In this document: piece by piece, positions 1-9,000 of the stretch
Position numbering within the stretch: the stretch's first letter is position 1
Layout of the letters: every line of letters starts with the position of its first letter
Assembly: GCA_947498505.1 (NCBI GenBank)
Contig: CANMKG010000007.1
Coordinates: forward strand, 62,001-126,000
Direction: 5' to 3'
Length of the DNA stretch: 64,000 nucleotides
Source of the DNA: an uncultured Maribacter sp.
Lineage (GTDB): Bacteria; Bacteroidota; Bacteroidia; Flavobacteriales; Flavobacteriaceae
The notes under the pieces: model-generated
The model's database searches: none
What the model was told of the DNA's origin: nothing
What the model saw: the letters and a program-made list of their open reading frames with translations, nothing else
Made by a program: the position numbers and the translations under genes

Positions 1-1016
1 GCTACCGCCATATTTATTAAAGCCTGAAATATAATTGGCAAGCCAACACCTAATACCAAAAGTTTTCCGAAAATGGTTTCGCTGCCATTAGCTACTACTA
101 CAATTCTAAATAATAGAAATAGGTAAAAAAACATTAAAGCAAAACCTCCTACCAAACCGTATTCTTCAACTATTATCGCATAAATAAAATCTGAAGAACT
201 TTGAGGTAAAAAGTTTTTCATAACACTTTTACCCGCACCATTGCCTACCACGCCTCCTGTAGCAATTGCTATTTTTGCTTTTTCTATTTGGTAATCTGCT
301 TCTGTATCTTCAGAATTTGCAAAATTCTCTATTCTGCTCATCCACGTATCTACCCTATTTGGAAATAAATCTGGAGCAGCCTTTGCTATTAAAATAAACA
401 AGGCAAGGAATGCAATACCCGAACCTATAATACCCAGCAAATATTTAATTGGATACCCTCCAATAAAGCACAACATCAGCACCATAGAAAACATTATTGC
501 TGCTGTTGAAAAGTTCGCTGGAAGTATTAATATCAAAACCAAAAAAACGGGTAACCATAAAGGAATTATACTTTCGGAGAAGGTAACGACCTTATCTTTT
601 ATTTTAGTGAGATAACGGGCTACGTAAATCATTAACACCACAGCAGCTAAACTTGAAGGCTGAAAACCAAAACCTACTAGTGGTAACCTAATCCATCTAC
701 TAGCATTAGCTCCACCTCCTCCAGTAGTACCTTGGGCTAAAGTAAACACAAGCAGAACTAACACTATTGGCATTGCTATAAGTGATAGCCCTTTAAAAAA
801 GTGAGGTGGAATTTTATGCACTCCATAAATAATTCCAAAACCTAAGAATAAAAGTAGCGCATGCTTAAATAAATGGCCCATTGTGGTACCATTACCCACT
901 ACGTAAACAAGGTTACTACTTGCACTATAAACCGGTAAAAACGAAAACAAAGCCAAAAGCGCCACAACGGCCCAAATAGCTTTATCTCCTTTAATATTTT
1001 TAAACAGTTTAATCAC
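1..1016 (-). CDS. ftsW: Peptidoglycan polymerase FtsW (partial, SEDS family)
   Basis: The reading frame continues past the left edge, so the C-terminal part is missing. FtsW is the SEDS-family glycosyltransferase that polymerises septal lipid II together with the PBP encoded by ftsI. The visible N-terminus reads VVALLALFSFLPVYSASSN, a typical flavobacterial FtsW start. It is followed by alternating hydrophobic segments and the family stretch GGGGANASRWIRLP. Near the left edge the conserved motif ATGGVVGNGAGKS and the sequence SDFIYAIIVEEYGLVGG are readable. The best start is GTG at 1016, two bases after the murD stop, because no ATG lies near the expected N-terminus. The place after murD is the normal dcw order. 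Confidence 0.93.
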   Translation of the reverse strand, partial: MIKLFKNIKGDKAIWAVVALLALFSFLPVYSASSNLVYVVGNGTTMGHLFKHALLLFLGFGIIYGVHKIPPHFFKGLSLIAMPIVLVLLVFTLAQGTTGGGGANASRWIRLPLVGFGFQPSSLAAVVLMIYVARYLTKIKDKVVTFSESIIPLWLPVFLVLILILPANFSTAAIMFSMVLMLCFIGGYPIKYLLGIIGSGIAFLALFILIAKAAPDLFPNRVDTWMSRIENFANSEDTEADYQIEKAKIAIATGGVVGNGAGKSVMKNFLPQSSSDFIYAIIVEEYGLVGGFALMFFYLFLLFRIVVVANGSETIFGKLLVLGVGLPIIFQALINMAV

Positions 1017-1018
1017 CT

Positions 1019-2353
1019 TTATAAATTTTTAACAGCTTGTTTAAATTGGTTTCCTCTATCTTCATAATTATCAAACAAATCAAAACTTGCACAAGCAGGA
1101 GATAATAAAACTGTTTCTCCGCGTTCCGCTATTTTGTAAGCGACCTTAACAGCTTCATTCATATCATACGTCTCCACCATTAAATCAACAACATTACCAA
1201 ATACGTCTTTAATTTTTGAGTTATCCTCTCCCAAACAAATTATTGCTTTAACCTTTTCCCTTACAAAAGGCATTAGCTCAGTATAATCATTACCCTTATC
1301 AACACCACCAACAATCCAAACTGTTGCTGTTTTCATACTTTCAAGAGCATAATATGTTGCATTTACATTTGTTGCCTTTGAATCGTTTATATACTGCACA
1401 TGATGAATTTTAAGTACTTTTTCTAACCTGTGCTCTACACCTTGAAAGTTAGCTACACTTTGTCTTATAGTTTCTTTTCTAATACTAACTAGTCTTGCCG
1501 CAGTAGCAGCTGCCATTGTATTTTTAAGATTGTGCACTCCTTCTAACGCTAGTGTATCTGTAGTCATTTCCAATATATTGTTTTGTATGTTTATTATTAT
1601 TTTATCGTCTTTGAGATATGCCCCTTCTTTCAACTGTTTTTTAACTGAAAAAGGCAATAATTTTGACTTAACTGGGTTTTTAGCTAACCATGTTGAAATT
1701 ACCTCATCGTCGGCATCATAGATTAAAAAATCCTCGTTGGTTTGATTTTTAGCAATCTTAAATTTTGACGCTATATAATTTTCAAACTTGTATTCGTACC
1801 TATCTAAATGATCAGGTGTAATATTAGTAAGTATGGCAATATGTGGCTTAAAATCTACTATACCATCCAATTGAAAACTGCTAATTTCTAGCACATAAAA
1901 ATCATAGTTATTTTCCGCTACCATTTTAGCATAACTATCTCCTATATTACCTGCCACACCCATATGTAAACCTTCTTCTTTTAACAGGTGACCTGCAAGC
2001 ATTGTGGTAGTGGTTTTTCCATTGCTACCCGTTATTCCTATAATTGTAGCATTAGTATATTTTGATGCAAATTCAATTTCAGAAATAACTGGAATACCCT
2101 TATTATGAATCTCTTTCACAAGAGGCGCAGTATCTGGTATACCAGGGCTTTTCATTACCAAGCTAGCATTTAAAATCTTACTTTCGGTATGATTTTCTTC
2201 TTCCCAATTAATCTCAAAATGCTCAAGAACGTCTTTATACTCTTCCTTTATTTTTCCTTTGTCAGAAACAAAAACTTCATATCCGTTTTGTTTTCCTAAA
2301 ATGGCAGTTCCAACACCGCTTTCTCCACCACCCAAAATCACTAATCGATTCAT
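1019..2353 (-). CDS. murD: UDP-N-acetylmuramoyl-L-alanine--D-glutamate ligase MurD
   Basis: MurD is the cytoplasmic ligase that adds D-Glu to UDP-MurNAc-L-Ala using ATP. The protein has 444 residues. It has an N-terminal Rossmann-like domain (LVILGGGESG at about 4-13), the Mur ligase P-loop GSNGKTT at about 109-115, and a C-terminal ligase domain with HRLE and NDSKATN motifs. The frame is open upstream to 2410, but I chose the ATG at 2353. It begins [10 protein letters not shown] as other MurD proteins do, and it overlaps the mraY stop by one base (TAATG), which implies translational coupling. The longer start would run well into mraY and add a cysteine-rich tail that looks like read-through. 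Confidence 0.96.
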   Translation of the reverse strand: MNRLVILGGGESGVGTAILGKQNGYEVFVSDKGKIKEEYKDVLEHFEINWEEENHTESKILNASLVMKSPGIPDTAPLVKEIHNKGIPVISEIEFASKYTNATIIGITGSNGKTTTTMLAGHLLKEEGLHMGVAGNIGDSYAKMVAENNYDFYVLEISSFQLDGIVDFKPHIAILTNITPDHLDRYEYKFENYIASKFKIAKNQTNEDFLIYDADDEVISTWLAKNPVKSKLLPFSVKKQLKEGAYLKDDKIIINIQNNILEMTTDTLALEGVHNLKNTMAAATAARLVSIRKETIRQSVANFQGVEHRLEKVLKIHHVQYINDSKATNVNATYYALESMKTATVWIVGGVDKGNDYTELMPFVREKVKAIICLGEDNSKIKDVFGNVVDLMVETYDMNEAVKVAYKIAERGETVLLSPACASFDLFDNYEDRGNQFKQAVKNL

Positions 2354-3573
2354 TAGCGAACTTTTAACGTAACAACAGTTACTACAGCCAATAGAATTCC
2401 AATAATCCAAAAACGTGTAACTATTTTACTTTCGTGATATCCTTTCTTTTGATAATGATGATGCAAAGGCGCCATTAAAAAAACACGTTTACCTTCTCCT
2501 AACTTTTTCTTTGTATACTTAAAATATCCCACCTGAATCATTACCGATAATGACTCTGCGAAAAATATTCCGCACAATACTGGTATAAGTAATTCTTTTC
2601 TAATTATTATGGCGATTACGGCAATCACACCGCCTATTGTTAAACTCCCCGTATCCCCCATGAATACCTGAGCAGGAAAAGTATTGTACCATAAAAATCC
2701 TACTAAGGCTCCAACAAAAGCGGCAATAAACACTAACAATTCTTGCGCACCGGGAATGTACATTACATCTAAATAATCAGAGAAAAATATGTTACCCGAT
2801 ACCAAAGCAAAAATTCCGAGAGTAAGAACTATAATGGCGGAACTTCCAGCTGCTAGCCCATCAATCCCATCTGTTAAATTTGCACCATTTGAAACTGCTG
2901 TTACTATTAAAATTATCATTGGAATAAAAATCAACCAAGTATATTCTTTAGCACCATCACTAATCCAAGACACAAAAACCGAATAGTCTAACTCGTTATT
3001 TTTAAAAAAAGGCACCGTAGTTTTAGTAGATTTTATTTCTTCTCCTGTTATTTCTTGTACCTGAAAAGTTTCAGTAATTGTAGTACTATCATGATCTTTC
3101 ATGGTAACCTCTGGATGAAAATATAATGTTGCACCCACAATAAGTCCTAACCCAACTTGACCTAATACTTTAAACTTACCTTTAAGCCCTTCTTTATCTT
3201 TCTTGAAAATTTTAATATAATCGTCGATAAAACCAATAACACCCATCCAAATAGTAGTAACTATCAACAATATCACGTAGATATTATCGAGCCTTGTAAA
3301 AAGTATCACAGGTATTAAAGTGGACAGTATGATAATAAGCCCCCCCATAGTTGGAGTTCCTGCTTTTTGTTTTTGACCATCAAGTCCTAAATCTCTAACC
3401 GTTTCTCCAATTTGCTTTTTTTGTAAAAACAGAATAATACGTTTACCATATACAGTTGCTACAATCAACGAAAGTAAAACCGCCATTGCCGCACGAAATG
3501 TGGTAAACTGAAATAACCCAGCTCCTGGAACCTGATATTGTTTTTCTAAATATTCAAATAGGTAGTATAGCAT
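2353..3573 (-). CDS. mraY: Phospho-N-acetylmuramoyl-pentapeptide transferase MraY
   Basis: MraY is the integral membrane enzyme that transfers phospho-MurNAc-pentapeptide to undecaprenyl phosphate to make lipid I. The 406-residue protein has about ten hydrophobic segments. It shows the family motifs KAGTPTMGG, the Mg-binding FIDDY (around 115), [18 protein letters not shown] and the C-terminal [11 protein letters not shown]. It is about 45 residues longer than the E. coli enzyme. The extra is a hydrophilic insert (about 155-200) before the NGANLTDG segment, commonly seen in Bacteroidetes. It is separated from the murE start by three bases or fewer and is coupled to murD. Confidence 0.96.
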   Translation of the reverse strand: MLYYLFEYLEKQYQVPGAGLFQFTTFRAAMAVLLSLIVATVYGKRIILFLQKKQIGETVRDLGLDGQKQKAGTPTMGGLIIILSTLIPVILFTRLDNIYVILLIVTTIWMGVIGFIDDYIKIFKKDKEGLKGKFKVLGQVGLGLIVGATLYFHPEVTMKDHDSTTITETFQVQEITGEEIKSTKTTVPFFKNNELDYSVFVSWISDGAKEYTWLIFIPMIILIVTAVSNGANLTDGIDGLAAGSSAIIVLTLGIFALVSGNIFFSDYLDVMYIPGAQELLVFIAAFVGALVGFLWYNTFPAQVFMGDTGSLTIGGVIAVIAIIIRKELLIPVLCGIFFAESLSVMIQVGYFKYTKKKLGEGKRVFLMAPLHHHYQKKGYHESKIVTRFWIIGILLAVVTVVTLKVR

Positions 3574-3575
3574 GG

Positions 3576-5039
3576 TTATTTATTCAAACTGTTTAATAAA
3601 TTCTTTACTTTCTCATAATCATCAAAGTCAATTCTAACTCCATTGGCTTCTTGATAATTTTCATGACCTTTTCCAGCAATCAGAATAATATCCTTAGCAT
3701 TCGCTAATTGACAGGCTGCTTTTATAGCCTGCTCTCTATTTTCAATAGCAAGTATTTTTTTTACATTTTGAGGTTCTACACCTGCTTCCATTTCTTCAAT
3801 GATTATTGTTGGGCTTTCAGACCTAGGATTATCAGAGGTAAAAATCACCTTATTACTCATTTCTGAGGCAATATTACCCATAACCGGACGCTTAGACTTA
3901 TCTCTATCGCCACCACACCCCACAACGGTGATGACGTTTTCATTTCCAGTCCTCAGTGTATTGATTGTATCAAGTACATTTTTTAACGCATCCGGCGTAT
4001 GGGCATAATCAACTATTGCAGTAATTTTTTCTTCTGATATATAATATTGAAATCTTCCATCTACATTATCTAACTCACTTAATAGACGTAATGTTTCTAA
4101 ATTTTCTAAACCTAATAGTTGTGATGTGGCGTAAATTGCAAGAATATTGTAAGCATTAAAGTGACCAATAAGTTTGGTCCATAACTCACTTTCATTAACT
4201 TTTAATAACTGCCCATCAAACTGACTTTCCAAAATCTGAGCCCGATAGTCTGCATAGCTTCTTAATGCATACGAATATTTGTTTGCTTTCGTGTTTTGCA
4301 ACATCACCATACCATTTTTATCATCCGCATTGGTAAGTGCAAAGGCAGATTTAGGTAAACTATCAAACAGCACTTTTTTTGTATCTCTATATTCCGCGAA
4401 AGTTTTATGATAATCTAAATGATCATGTGAAAGATTGGTAAAAACTGCTCCTTCAAACACCAAACCTTCTGTTCTTTTTTGATGGATTCCGTGGGAGCTC
4501 ACCTCCATAAAACAGTATTCAACTCCGGCGGCATTCATTAAACTTAAATGCTTGTTTATTATTAGAGCATCTGGAGTTGTTAGATTGGTTGGAAACTCTT
4601 TGTCATCTACCATAATTTTAATAGTAGAAATGAGCCCCACTTTAAAGCCAGCTTTCTTAAACAATCCGTATAACAAACTGCTTATTGTTGTTTTACCATT
4701 AGTGCCCGTAACACCAACTAACTTTAAATTTTTAGATGGATTTTCGTAAAAATTAGAAGCCATTATAGCTAATGCCGAATTGCCATTTTTAACCTCCACA
4801 TAAGTAATGCCCGCTACTATATTTTTAGGCAGAATCTCACACACAATTACCGAAGCTCCAAGTGTTAGCGCTTTTTCTATATAATTATGCCCATCTACAA
4901 CGGTGCCTTTAATTGCAACAAAAACATCATTTTTGACAATTTTTCTAGAATCAAAACATACAGCATTGATACTTTTAGAAGTATCTCCATTAACCGATAC
5001 TAGACTAACTCCAAACAATATGTCTTTTAACAATTTCAT
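3576..5039 (-). CDS. murE: UDP-MurNAc-L-Ala-D-Glu--meso-diaminopimelate ligase MurE
   Basis: MurE adds the third residue of the stem peptide. The P-loop TGTNGKTT lies at about 111-118. The substrate-selecting motif is DNPR at about 403-406, which is the signature for meso-diaminopimelate, not lysine, so the cell wall is predicted to be DAP type. The carbamylated-lysine region (YRDTKKVLF, about 217-225) and the C-terminal domain motif AGKGHENYQ are present. The length of 487 residues is normal. The ATG overlaps the ftsI stop by four bases (ATGA), so the two are translationally coupled. Confidence 0.97.
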   Translation of the reverse strand: MKLLKDILFGVSLVSVNGDTSKSINAVCFDSRKIVKNDVFVAIKGTVVDGHNYIEKALTLGASVIVCEILPKNIVAGITYVEVKNGNSALAIMASNFYENPSKNLKLVGVTGTNGKTTISSLLYGLFKKAGFKVGLISTIKIMVDDKEFPTNLTTPDALIINKHLSLMNAAGVEYCFMEVSSHGIHQKRTEGLVFEGAVFTNLSHDHLDYHKTFAEYRDTKKVLFDSLPKSAFALTNADDKNGMVMLQNTKANKYSYALRSYADYRAQILESQFDGQLLKVNESELWTKLIGHFNAYNILAIYATSQLLGLENLETLRLLSELDNVDGRFQYYISEEKITAIVDYAHTPDALKNVLDTINTLRTGNENVITVVGCGGDRDKSKRPVMGNIASEMSNKVIFTSDNPRSESPTIIIEEMEAGVEPQNVKKILAIENREQAIKAACQLANAKDIILIAGKGHENYQEANGVRIDFDDYEKVKNLLNSLNK

Positions 5040-7039
5040 GAAAGCTCCAACGTAATTTTTTCCACCTTTTGAATATCTGTTCCTTTTGAAATAGACTGTT
5101 TTTTAACTTTACCATTCCCTATGACCTCAACCTCTAAACCTAAATTTTCAAGTATAGGAATTGCATCCATTCCGCTCATACCTTTTACATTCGGTACAGT
5201 TTTAAACTCTTTTTGTGCGTTTGCGTAATATGTTTGATACGACTTATCTAAATCAATATTCTCCGCTTTAATTTCCACCTCATCAATCAATGGAGAATTC
5301 GCATATATTTTTTGTGCTACTGATTTAAACACAGGCCCAGAAACATCTGCACCATAATATCCAACGCTTTTATCTGGCTCATGGATAATCACAATACAAG
5401 AGTATTTAGGATTATCTGCAGGAAAGTAACCTGCAAATGAGGATATGTACTTTAGCTTATCAGGATCTTTAGAAACGTAATTTTTTTGACAAGTACCTGT
5501 TTTTCCAGCCATTGAAAAATTTGGAGAATACAACCCGTGGCCAGTACCATGTTTTTTTTCCACTACATTTTTCATCAACTGCTTAACTTTTCCTATAGTT
5601 TCTTTTGAACAGATAGAAGGATCAATAACTTCTTTATCAAATTTTTCAATTGTTCTGTTCCATTCCTTCACCTCTTTTATTAGCCGAGGTTTAACCATTT
5701 CACCATCGTTAGCAATCGCATTATAGAATGTTAGTGTCTGTAAAGGGGTCATGGAAACCTCATAACCATGAGACATCCAAGCTAAAGAAACACCAGACCA
5801 ACCTTTATCACCGGGATATCTGATTACCGGTTTTCCTTCTCCTTTGATAGGCAATCCGAGCTCTATATTTAAATTCATATCAGAAAGTCTATCCACAAAC
5901 TTCTTAGGCTGCTCTTTATAACCGTAGTGAATCATTTTTGCAAAAGCAGTGTTAGAAGAAAGCTCAAAGGCTTTTGATAATGTTACTTTACCATACCCTC
6001 CCCATTTTGAATCTTTTACAACCCTATCATAAACCTTAAATCTTCCATTCTCAGTATCCAATACCGTACTAGTATCTATTACCTTATCTTCCAATGCCGC
6101 AACCATACTCATCAACTTAAAAGTAGAACCAGGCTCATGAGATTCTCCAACCGCATAATTTAGCTTTTCGTAATATTTACCCTCTGATGTTCTTCCTAGG
6201 TTTGAAATTGCTTTTACTTCACCAGATTTTGTCTCCATCACAATTACGCAACCATGATCCGCTTTATAATACTCCAACTGCCTCAACAATGCATGATGCG
6301 CAATATCTTGTATATTAATGTCAATGGTTGAAACAACATCATACCCATCCTTTGGCTCAATAATATTATCCAAGCCTATTGGCTTCCATTGTCCCTTAGC
6401 AATTTTTTGTTTTAAACGCTTACCTTCTATTCCTCTTAAATATTGACCAAAAGCTCCTTCTAAACCAACATTAGTTGTATGACCTTCATCATCAATTCTT
6501 TGGTAACCAACACTACGTTCAGCAATTTTACCCAATGGATGTTCACGAACTGTTTTTTGCTCAACAATTATACCTCCCTTATACGGCCCTTTATTAAAAA
6601 GCGGAAACTCCTTAACCGCCATATATTGTGAGTAGTCTAGATTACGAGCAATTAGCGTATACCTATTTTTATTGTTTTTCGCCTTTCTTAATATTTGTTG
6701 ATAATGAGAAGAAGTTTTACCAAACATTTTCGCCAAAGCATTTGCTAATGGCTTAACATTTTCTTTAAAATTTTTATCCGAAACCGTTACTGCATCAAAA
6801 CGTATGGTATACTTGGAAACCGAAGTTGCTAACAAACTACCATCATCGGAATACAAATTACCTCTGTTCGGTGCAATAGTAAACATCTTAGAGGTTCGTC
6901 TTTCCGCTAAGCCCCTATACTTATCACCATCTACCATTTGTATACTAACAAGTTTAAATAACACCACACCAGCAAAAAGAAACAACCCTACTGCTACGAC
7001 ATATAATCTTGTTAATATTTTCTTCTCCGTTACTGGCAT
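5036..7039 (-). CDS. ftsI: Division transpeptidase FtsI/PBP3 with one PASTA domain
   Basis: This is the class B penicillin-binding protein that cross-links septal peptidoglycan with FtsW. It has a short cytoplasmic tail, a membrane anchor at about 10-34, a dimerisation domain, and a transpeptidase domain. The catalytic motifs are STFK (305-308, nucleophile Ser305), SSN (361-363) and KTGT (513-516). The last 60 residues (PNVKGMSGMDAIPILENLG onward) form a single PASTA domain, which E. coli FtsI lacks but Bacteroidetes and Gram-positive division PBPs often carry. It starts directly after the ftsL stop (7040). Confidence 0.96.
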   Translation of the reverse strand: MPVTEKKILTRLYVVAVGLFLFAGVVLFKLVSIQMVDGDKYRGLAERRTSKMFTIAPNRGNLYSDDGSLLATSVSKYTIRFDAVTVSDKNFKENVKPLANALAKMFGKTSSHYQQILRKAKNNKNRYTLIARNLDYSQYMAVKEFPLFNKGPYKGGIIVEQKTVREHPLGKIAERSVGYQRIDDEGHTTNVGLEGAFGQYLRGIEGKRLKQKIAKGQWKPIGLDNIIEPKDGYDVVSTIDINIQDIAHHALLRQLEYYKADHGCVIVMETKSGEVKAISNLGRTSEGKYYEKLNYAVGESHEPGSTFKLMSMVAALEDKVIDTSTVLDTENGRFKVYDRVVKDSKWGGYGKVTLSKAFELSSNTAFAKMIHYGYKEQPKKFVDRLSDMNLNIELGLPIKGEGKPVIRYPGDKGWSGVSLAWMSHGYEVSMTPLQTLTFYNAIANDGEMVKPRLIKEVKEWNRTIEKFDKEVIDPSICSKETIGKVKQLMKNVVEKKHGTGHGLYSPNFSMAGKTGTCQKNYVSKDPDKLKYISSFAGYFPADNPKYSCIVIIHEPDKSVGYYGADVSGPVFKSVAQKIYANSPLIDEVEIKAENIDLDKSYQTYYANAQKEFKTVPNVKGMSGMDAIPILENLGLEVEVIGNGKVKKQSISKGTDIQKVEKITLELS

Positions 7040-7369
7040 TTATTCATTGGTGTTTTCAACCGATTTTACTCTTATTTTTTTTGGAGGTGTTTCCGAAGGA
7101 TACAAACCTTTTTCTTCTACTATTTTTGTTATTGTAGACTCTAATTTTAACCGCTGAACATCTGAACGCACTTCCACGAACTGACTTCTCAACTCTTTAA
7201 CCTCTTCATTTAAAGCTGCTATTTGATGTACTTTTTTATCTGCACTGTGCGAACTACCTATCATTACAGTAGCCAGAAATGATGCAAAAATTATAAACAA
7301 CCAATTTTTGGGAGCATCTCCGCTTACCAAAAATTTACCCTTTAATATGTCCAATATTCCTTTCCTCAT
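7040..7369 (-). CDS. ftsL: FtsL-like cell division protein
   Basis: This is a 109-residue bitopic protein with a short cytoplasmic N-terminus, one membrane segment at about 22-40 (WLFIIFASFLATVMIGSS), and a periplasmic heptad-rich segment (IAALNEEVKELRSQFVEVRSD) predicted to form a coiled coil. FtsL proteins are poorly conserved in sequence. The call rests on this architecture and on the position between rsmH and ftsI, where FtsL always lies in dcw clusters. It would act in the FtsQLB complex that activates FtsWI. Confidence 0.85.
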   Translation of the reverse strand: MRKGILDILKGKFLVSGDAPKNWLFIIFASFLATVMIGSSHSADKKVHQIAALNEEVKELRSQFVEVRSDVQRLKLESTITKIVEEKGLYPSETPPKKIRVKSVENTNE

Positions 7370-7378
7370 CTACACAAA

Positions 7379-8278
7379 CTATATTCTTTCCGCTAGTCGA
7401 AGTTTTGCACTCCTGGCTCTATTATTAATTTTTATCTCTTCTCGAGAAGGAACTTTCAATCCTCCTACTTTTTTAAAGGGAACATCAATATTTCCATAAA
7501 AATCTTTTTCTGGCTCCCCTTCAAACTGACCCGCTCGTATATACCTTTTCACCAATCTATCCTCTAAAGAATGATAACTTATGGCGCTTAACCTACCTCC
7601 TACTGTAAGTAGCTCAGGAGCTTGTTCTAAAAACTCCTTTATAACCTGTATTTCTTGATTTACCTCTATTCTAATGGCTTGGTAAATTTGTGCTAGTATT
7701 TTATGTTCTTTATGACTAGGCAGAAACTTTTTTAAAGACTCCTTTAATTGCTCTGTGGTTTTTATTGGAGACTCTTCTCTTGTTACAATGATTACATTTG
7801 CCATGGCATTTGCATTTCGCAAATCTCCATACTCAAAAAGCACCCTTCTTAAATCATCATACGAATATTTATTTACCACTTCATAAGCTGATAAGGTATT
7901 ACGTTGATTCATTCGCATATCCAAATCAGCTTCAAATCGAGTTGAAAAGCCTCGTTCCGCTTTATCAAATTGATGAGATGAAACTCCAAAATCCGCCAAA
8001 ATACCATCTACTTTTCTCACTCCGTAAAATTTCAAAAACTGCTTTATGTATCTAAAATTCTCGTTAATCAGAACAAAACGCTCATCATCTATAGTATTTT
8101 CTATAGCATCTTCATCTTGATCAAAAGCGTACAATTTACCCGCTTCTCCAAGACGATTAAGTATCTCCTTAGAATGCCCCCCTCCTCCAAAGGTCACATC
8201 CACATAAATACCATCACTTTTTATATTGAGTCCGTCCACTGACTCCTGCAATAAAACTGGGTTATGATAATTGGTCAT
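7379..8278 (-). CDS. rsmH: 16S rRNA (cytosine(1402)-N(4))-methyltransferase RsmH
   Basis: RsmH (MraW) methylates N4 of C1402 in the 16S rRNA P-site, using S-adenosylmethionine. The 299-residue protein begins YHNPVLLQESVDGL, the family N-terminus. It carries the SAM-binding motif VDVTFGGGGHS (about 27-37), the DFGVSSHQFD segment, and the C-terminal motif AISYHSLEDRLVKR. The start overlaps the last 17 bases of mraZ, so the two are cotranscribed. Confidence 0.97.
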   Translation of the reverse strand: MTNYHNPVLLQESVDGLNIKSDGIYVDVTFGGGGHSKEILNRLGEAGKLYAFDQDEDAIENTIDDERFVLINENFRYIKQFLKFYGVRKVDGILADFGVSSHQFDKAERGFSTRFEADLDMRMNQRNTLSAYEVVNKYSYDDLRRVLFEYGDLRNANAMANVIIVTREESPIKTTEQLKESLKKFLPSHKEHKILAQIYQAIRIEVNQEIQVIKEFLEQAPELLTVGGRLSAISYHSLEDRLVKRYIRAGQFEGEPEKDFYGNIDVPFKKVGGLKVPSREEIKINNRARSAKLRLAERI

Positions 8279-8738
8279 CTTGAGACTTTTTTCCCAGCAT
8301 TACTTTTCTAGCCAATTCAGCTACTTCCTCTGCAGGTGAGTTAATAGATTCTTCATACAAATCCTTATCCCAAATCTCTATAGTTTTACCAATTGATGCT
8401 AACACTACCTCTTTGGTAATACCTACCGTAGTAATAAGGTTTTTAGGAATCAACAATCTCCCAGCAGCATCTACTTCTACAGGCTTTACGCCTGCTGTAA
8501 ATTTTCTAATGAAATCCACATTCTCTTTCTCGTAACGGCTTTTAGAATTTAGTTCCTTCATAACCGTTGTCCACTCACTCATAGGATACAACTCAAGGCA
8601 GCTCTCATACATAGAACGCTTTATAACAAAGCCTTCATTAAGCACGGGCATAATCTGATTTTTAAGGAGTATAGGTAACATAACCCTACCCTTTGCATCA
8701 GCCTTGCAATTATATGTTCCGTAAAAATAAATTTCCAA
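8262..8738 (-). CDS. mraZ: Transcriptional regulator MraZ
   Basis: MraZ is a DNA-binding protein of the AbrB-like fold and the first gene of the dcw operon. Two copies of the family motif DxxxR are present: D14-AKG-R18 and D90-AAG-R94 (VDAAGRLLIPK), one in each MraZ repeat. The length of 158 residues is typical. In E. coli and mycoplasmas, MraZ binds short direct repeats in its own promoter. Repeats of the same layout lie 47-90 bases upstream of this start (see 8785-8828), so autoregulation is likely. Confidence 0.96.
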   Translation of the reverse strand: MEIYFYGTYNCKADAKGRVMLPILLKNQIMPVLNEGFVIKRSMYESCLELYPMSEWTTVMKELNSKSRYEKENVDFIRKFTAGVKPVEVDAAGRLLIPKNLITTVGITKEVVLASIGKTIEIWDKDLYEESINSPAEEVAELARKVMLGKKSQDDQLS

Positions 8739-8765
8739 AAGAGGTTGATTTTCCTATTTATAACT

Positions 8766-8773
8766 CAAATATA
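8766..8773 (-). promoter_or_regulatory. Candidate -7 element of the mraZ/dcw promoter
   Basis: On the minus strand this reads TATATTTG, an exact match to the Bacteroidetes -7 consensus TAnnTTTG, 28 bases before the mraZ start. No well-spaced TTG -33 element is visible. The nearest TTG (8789-8791) is only 15 bases upstream and lies inside the GTGGT repeat array. Confidence 0.5.
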
Positions 8774-8784
8774 TATAATTTATT

Positions 8785-8828
8785 ACCACAATTTACCACT
8801 AAATACCACTTTGTTAATAAAAAGCCAC
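8785..8828 (-). promoter_or_regulatory. Candidate MraZ operator: GTGGT direct repeats with 10-bp period
   Basis: On the minus strand the pentamer GTGGT occurs at 8805-8809, 8795-8799 and 8785-8789, i.e. three copies each separated by exactly five bases. A fourth related copy, GTGGC, lies at 8824-8828. E. coli MraZ is known to bind TGGGN direct repeats with five-base spacers in its own promoter, and the mycoplasma site core is AAAGTG. The array sits where the -33 region of the mraZ promoter would be, a fitting place for repression. Binding by this MraZ is inferred. Confidence 0.65.
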
Positions 8829-8940
8829 TTTTTTGACAACTATTAATGTTAAAATCGACAAAAAGCAAACTACTGCTTACCACTCTGTACTTTCAACTTT
8901 AAGATTTAAAAGTATTTTTACGATACCCTAATACAGACAA

Positions 8941-8970
8941 TTTGCTATTCTTTGGAAATGCCTATATTTG
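8941..8970 (+). promoter_or_regulatory. Promoter of the alpha/beta hydrolase gene
   Basis: TTTG at 8941-8944 and TATATTTG at 8963-8970 are separated by 18 bases. This matches the Bacteroidetes vegetative promoter (TTTG, about 19 bases, TAnnTTTG). A transcript would start around 8977, so it would begin almost at the ATG of an 8-codon ORF (8978-9004). The TGA stop of that ORF overlaps the ATG of the hydrolase at 9001. The 262-base region 8739-9000 otherwise contains the mraZ promoter and repeats. Confidence 0.7.
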
Positions 8971-9000
8971 CGTTTCCATGAATAGAAGCATTCTCATTGG

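Noticed and set aside
2354-2410. Extended murD start upstream of 2353
   Set aside because: The added residues overlap mraY, include an odd cysteine-rich stretch and are absent from MurD proteins. The TAATG junction at 2353 is a better start.
6804-7157. 117-codon plus-strand open frame across ftsI and ftsL
   Set aside because: It is antisense to two confidently identified dcw genes, has no recognisable protein features and no promoter. The same applies to the many other antisense open frames over real genes in this window.
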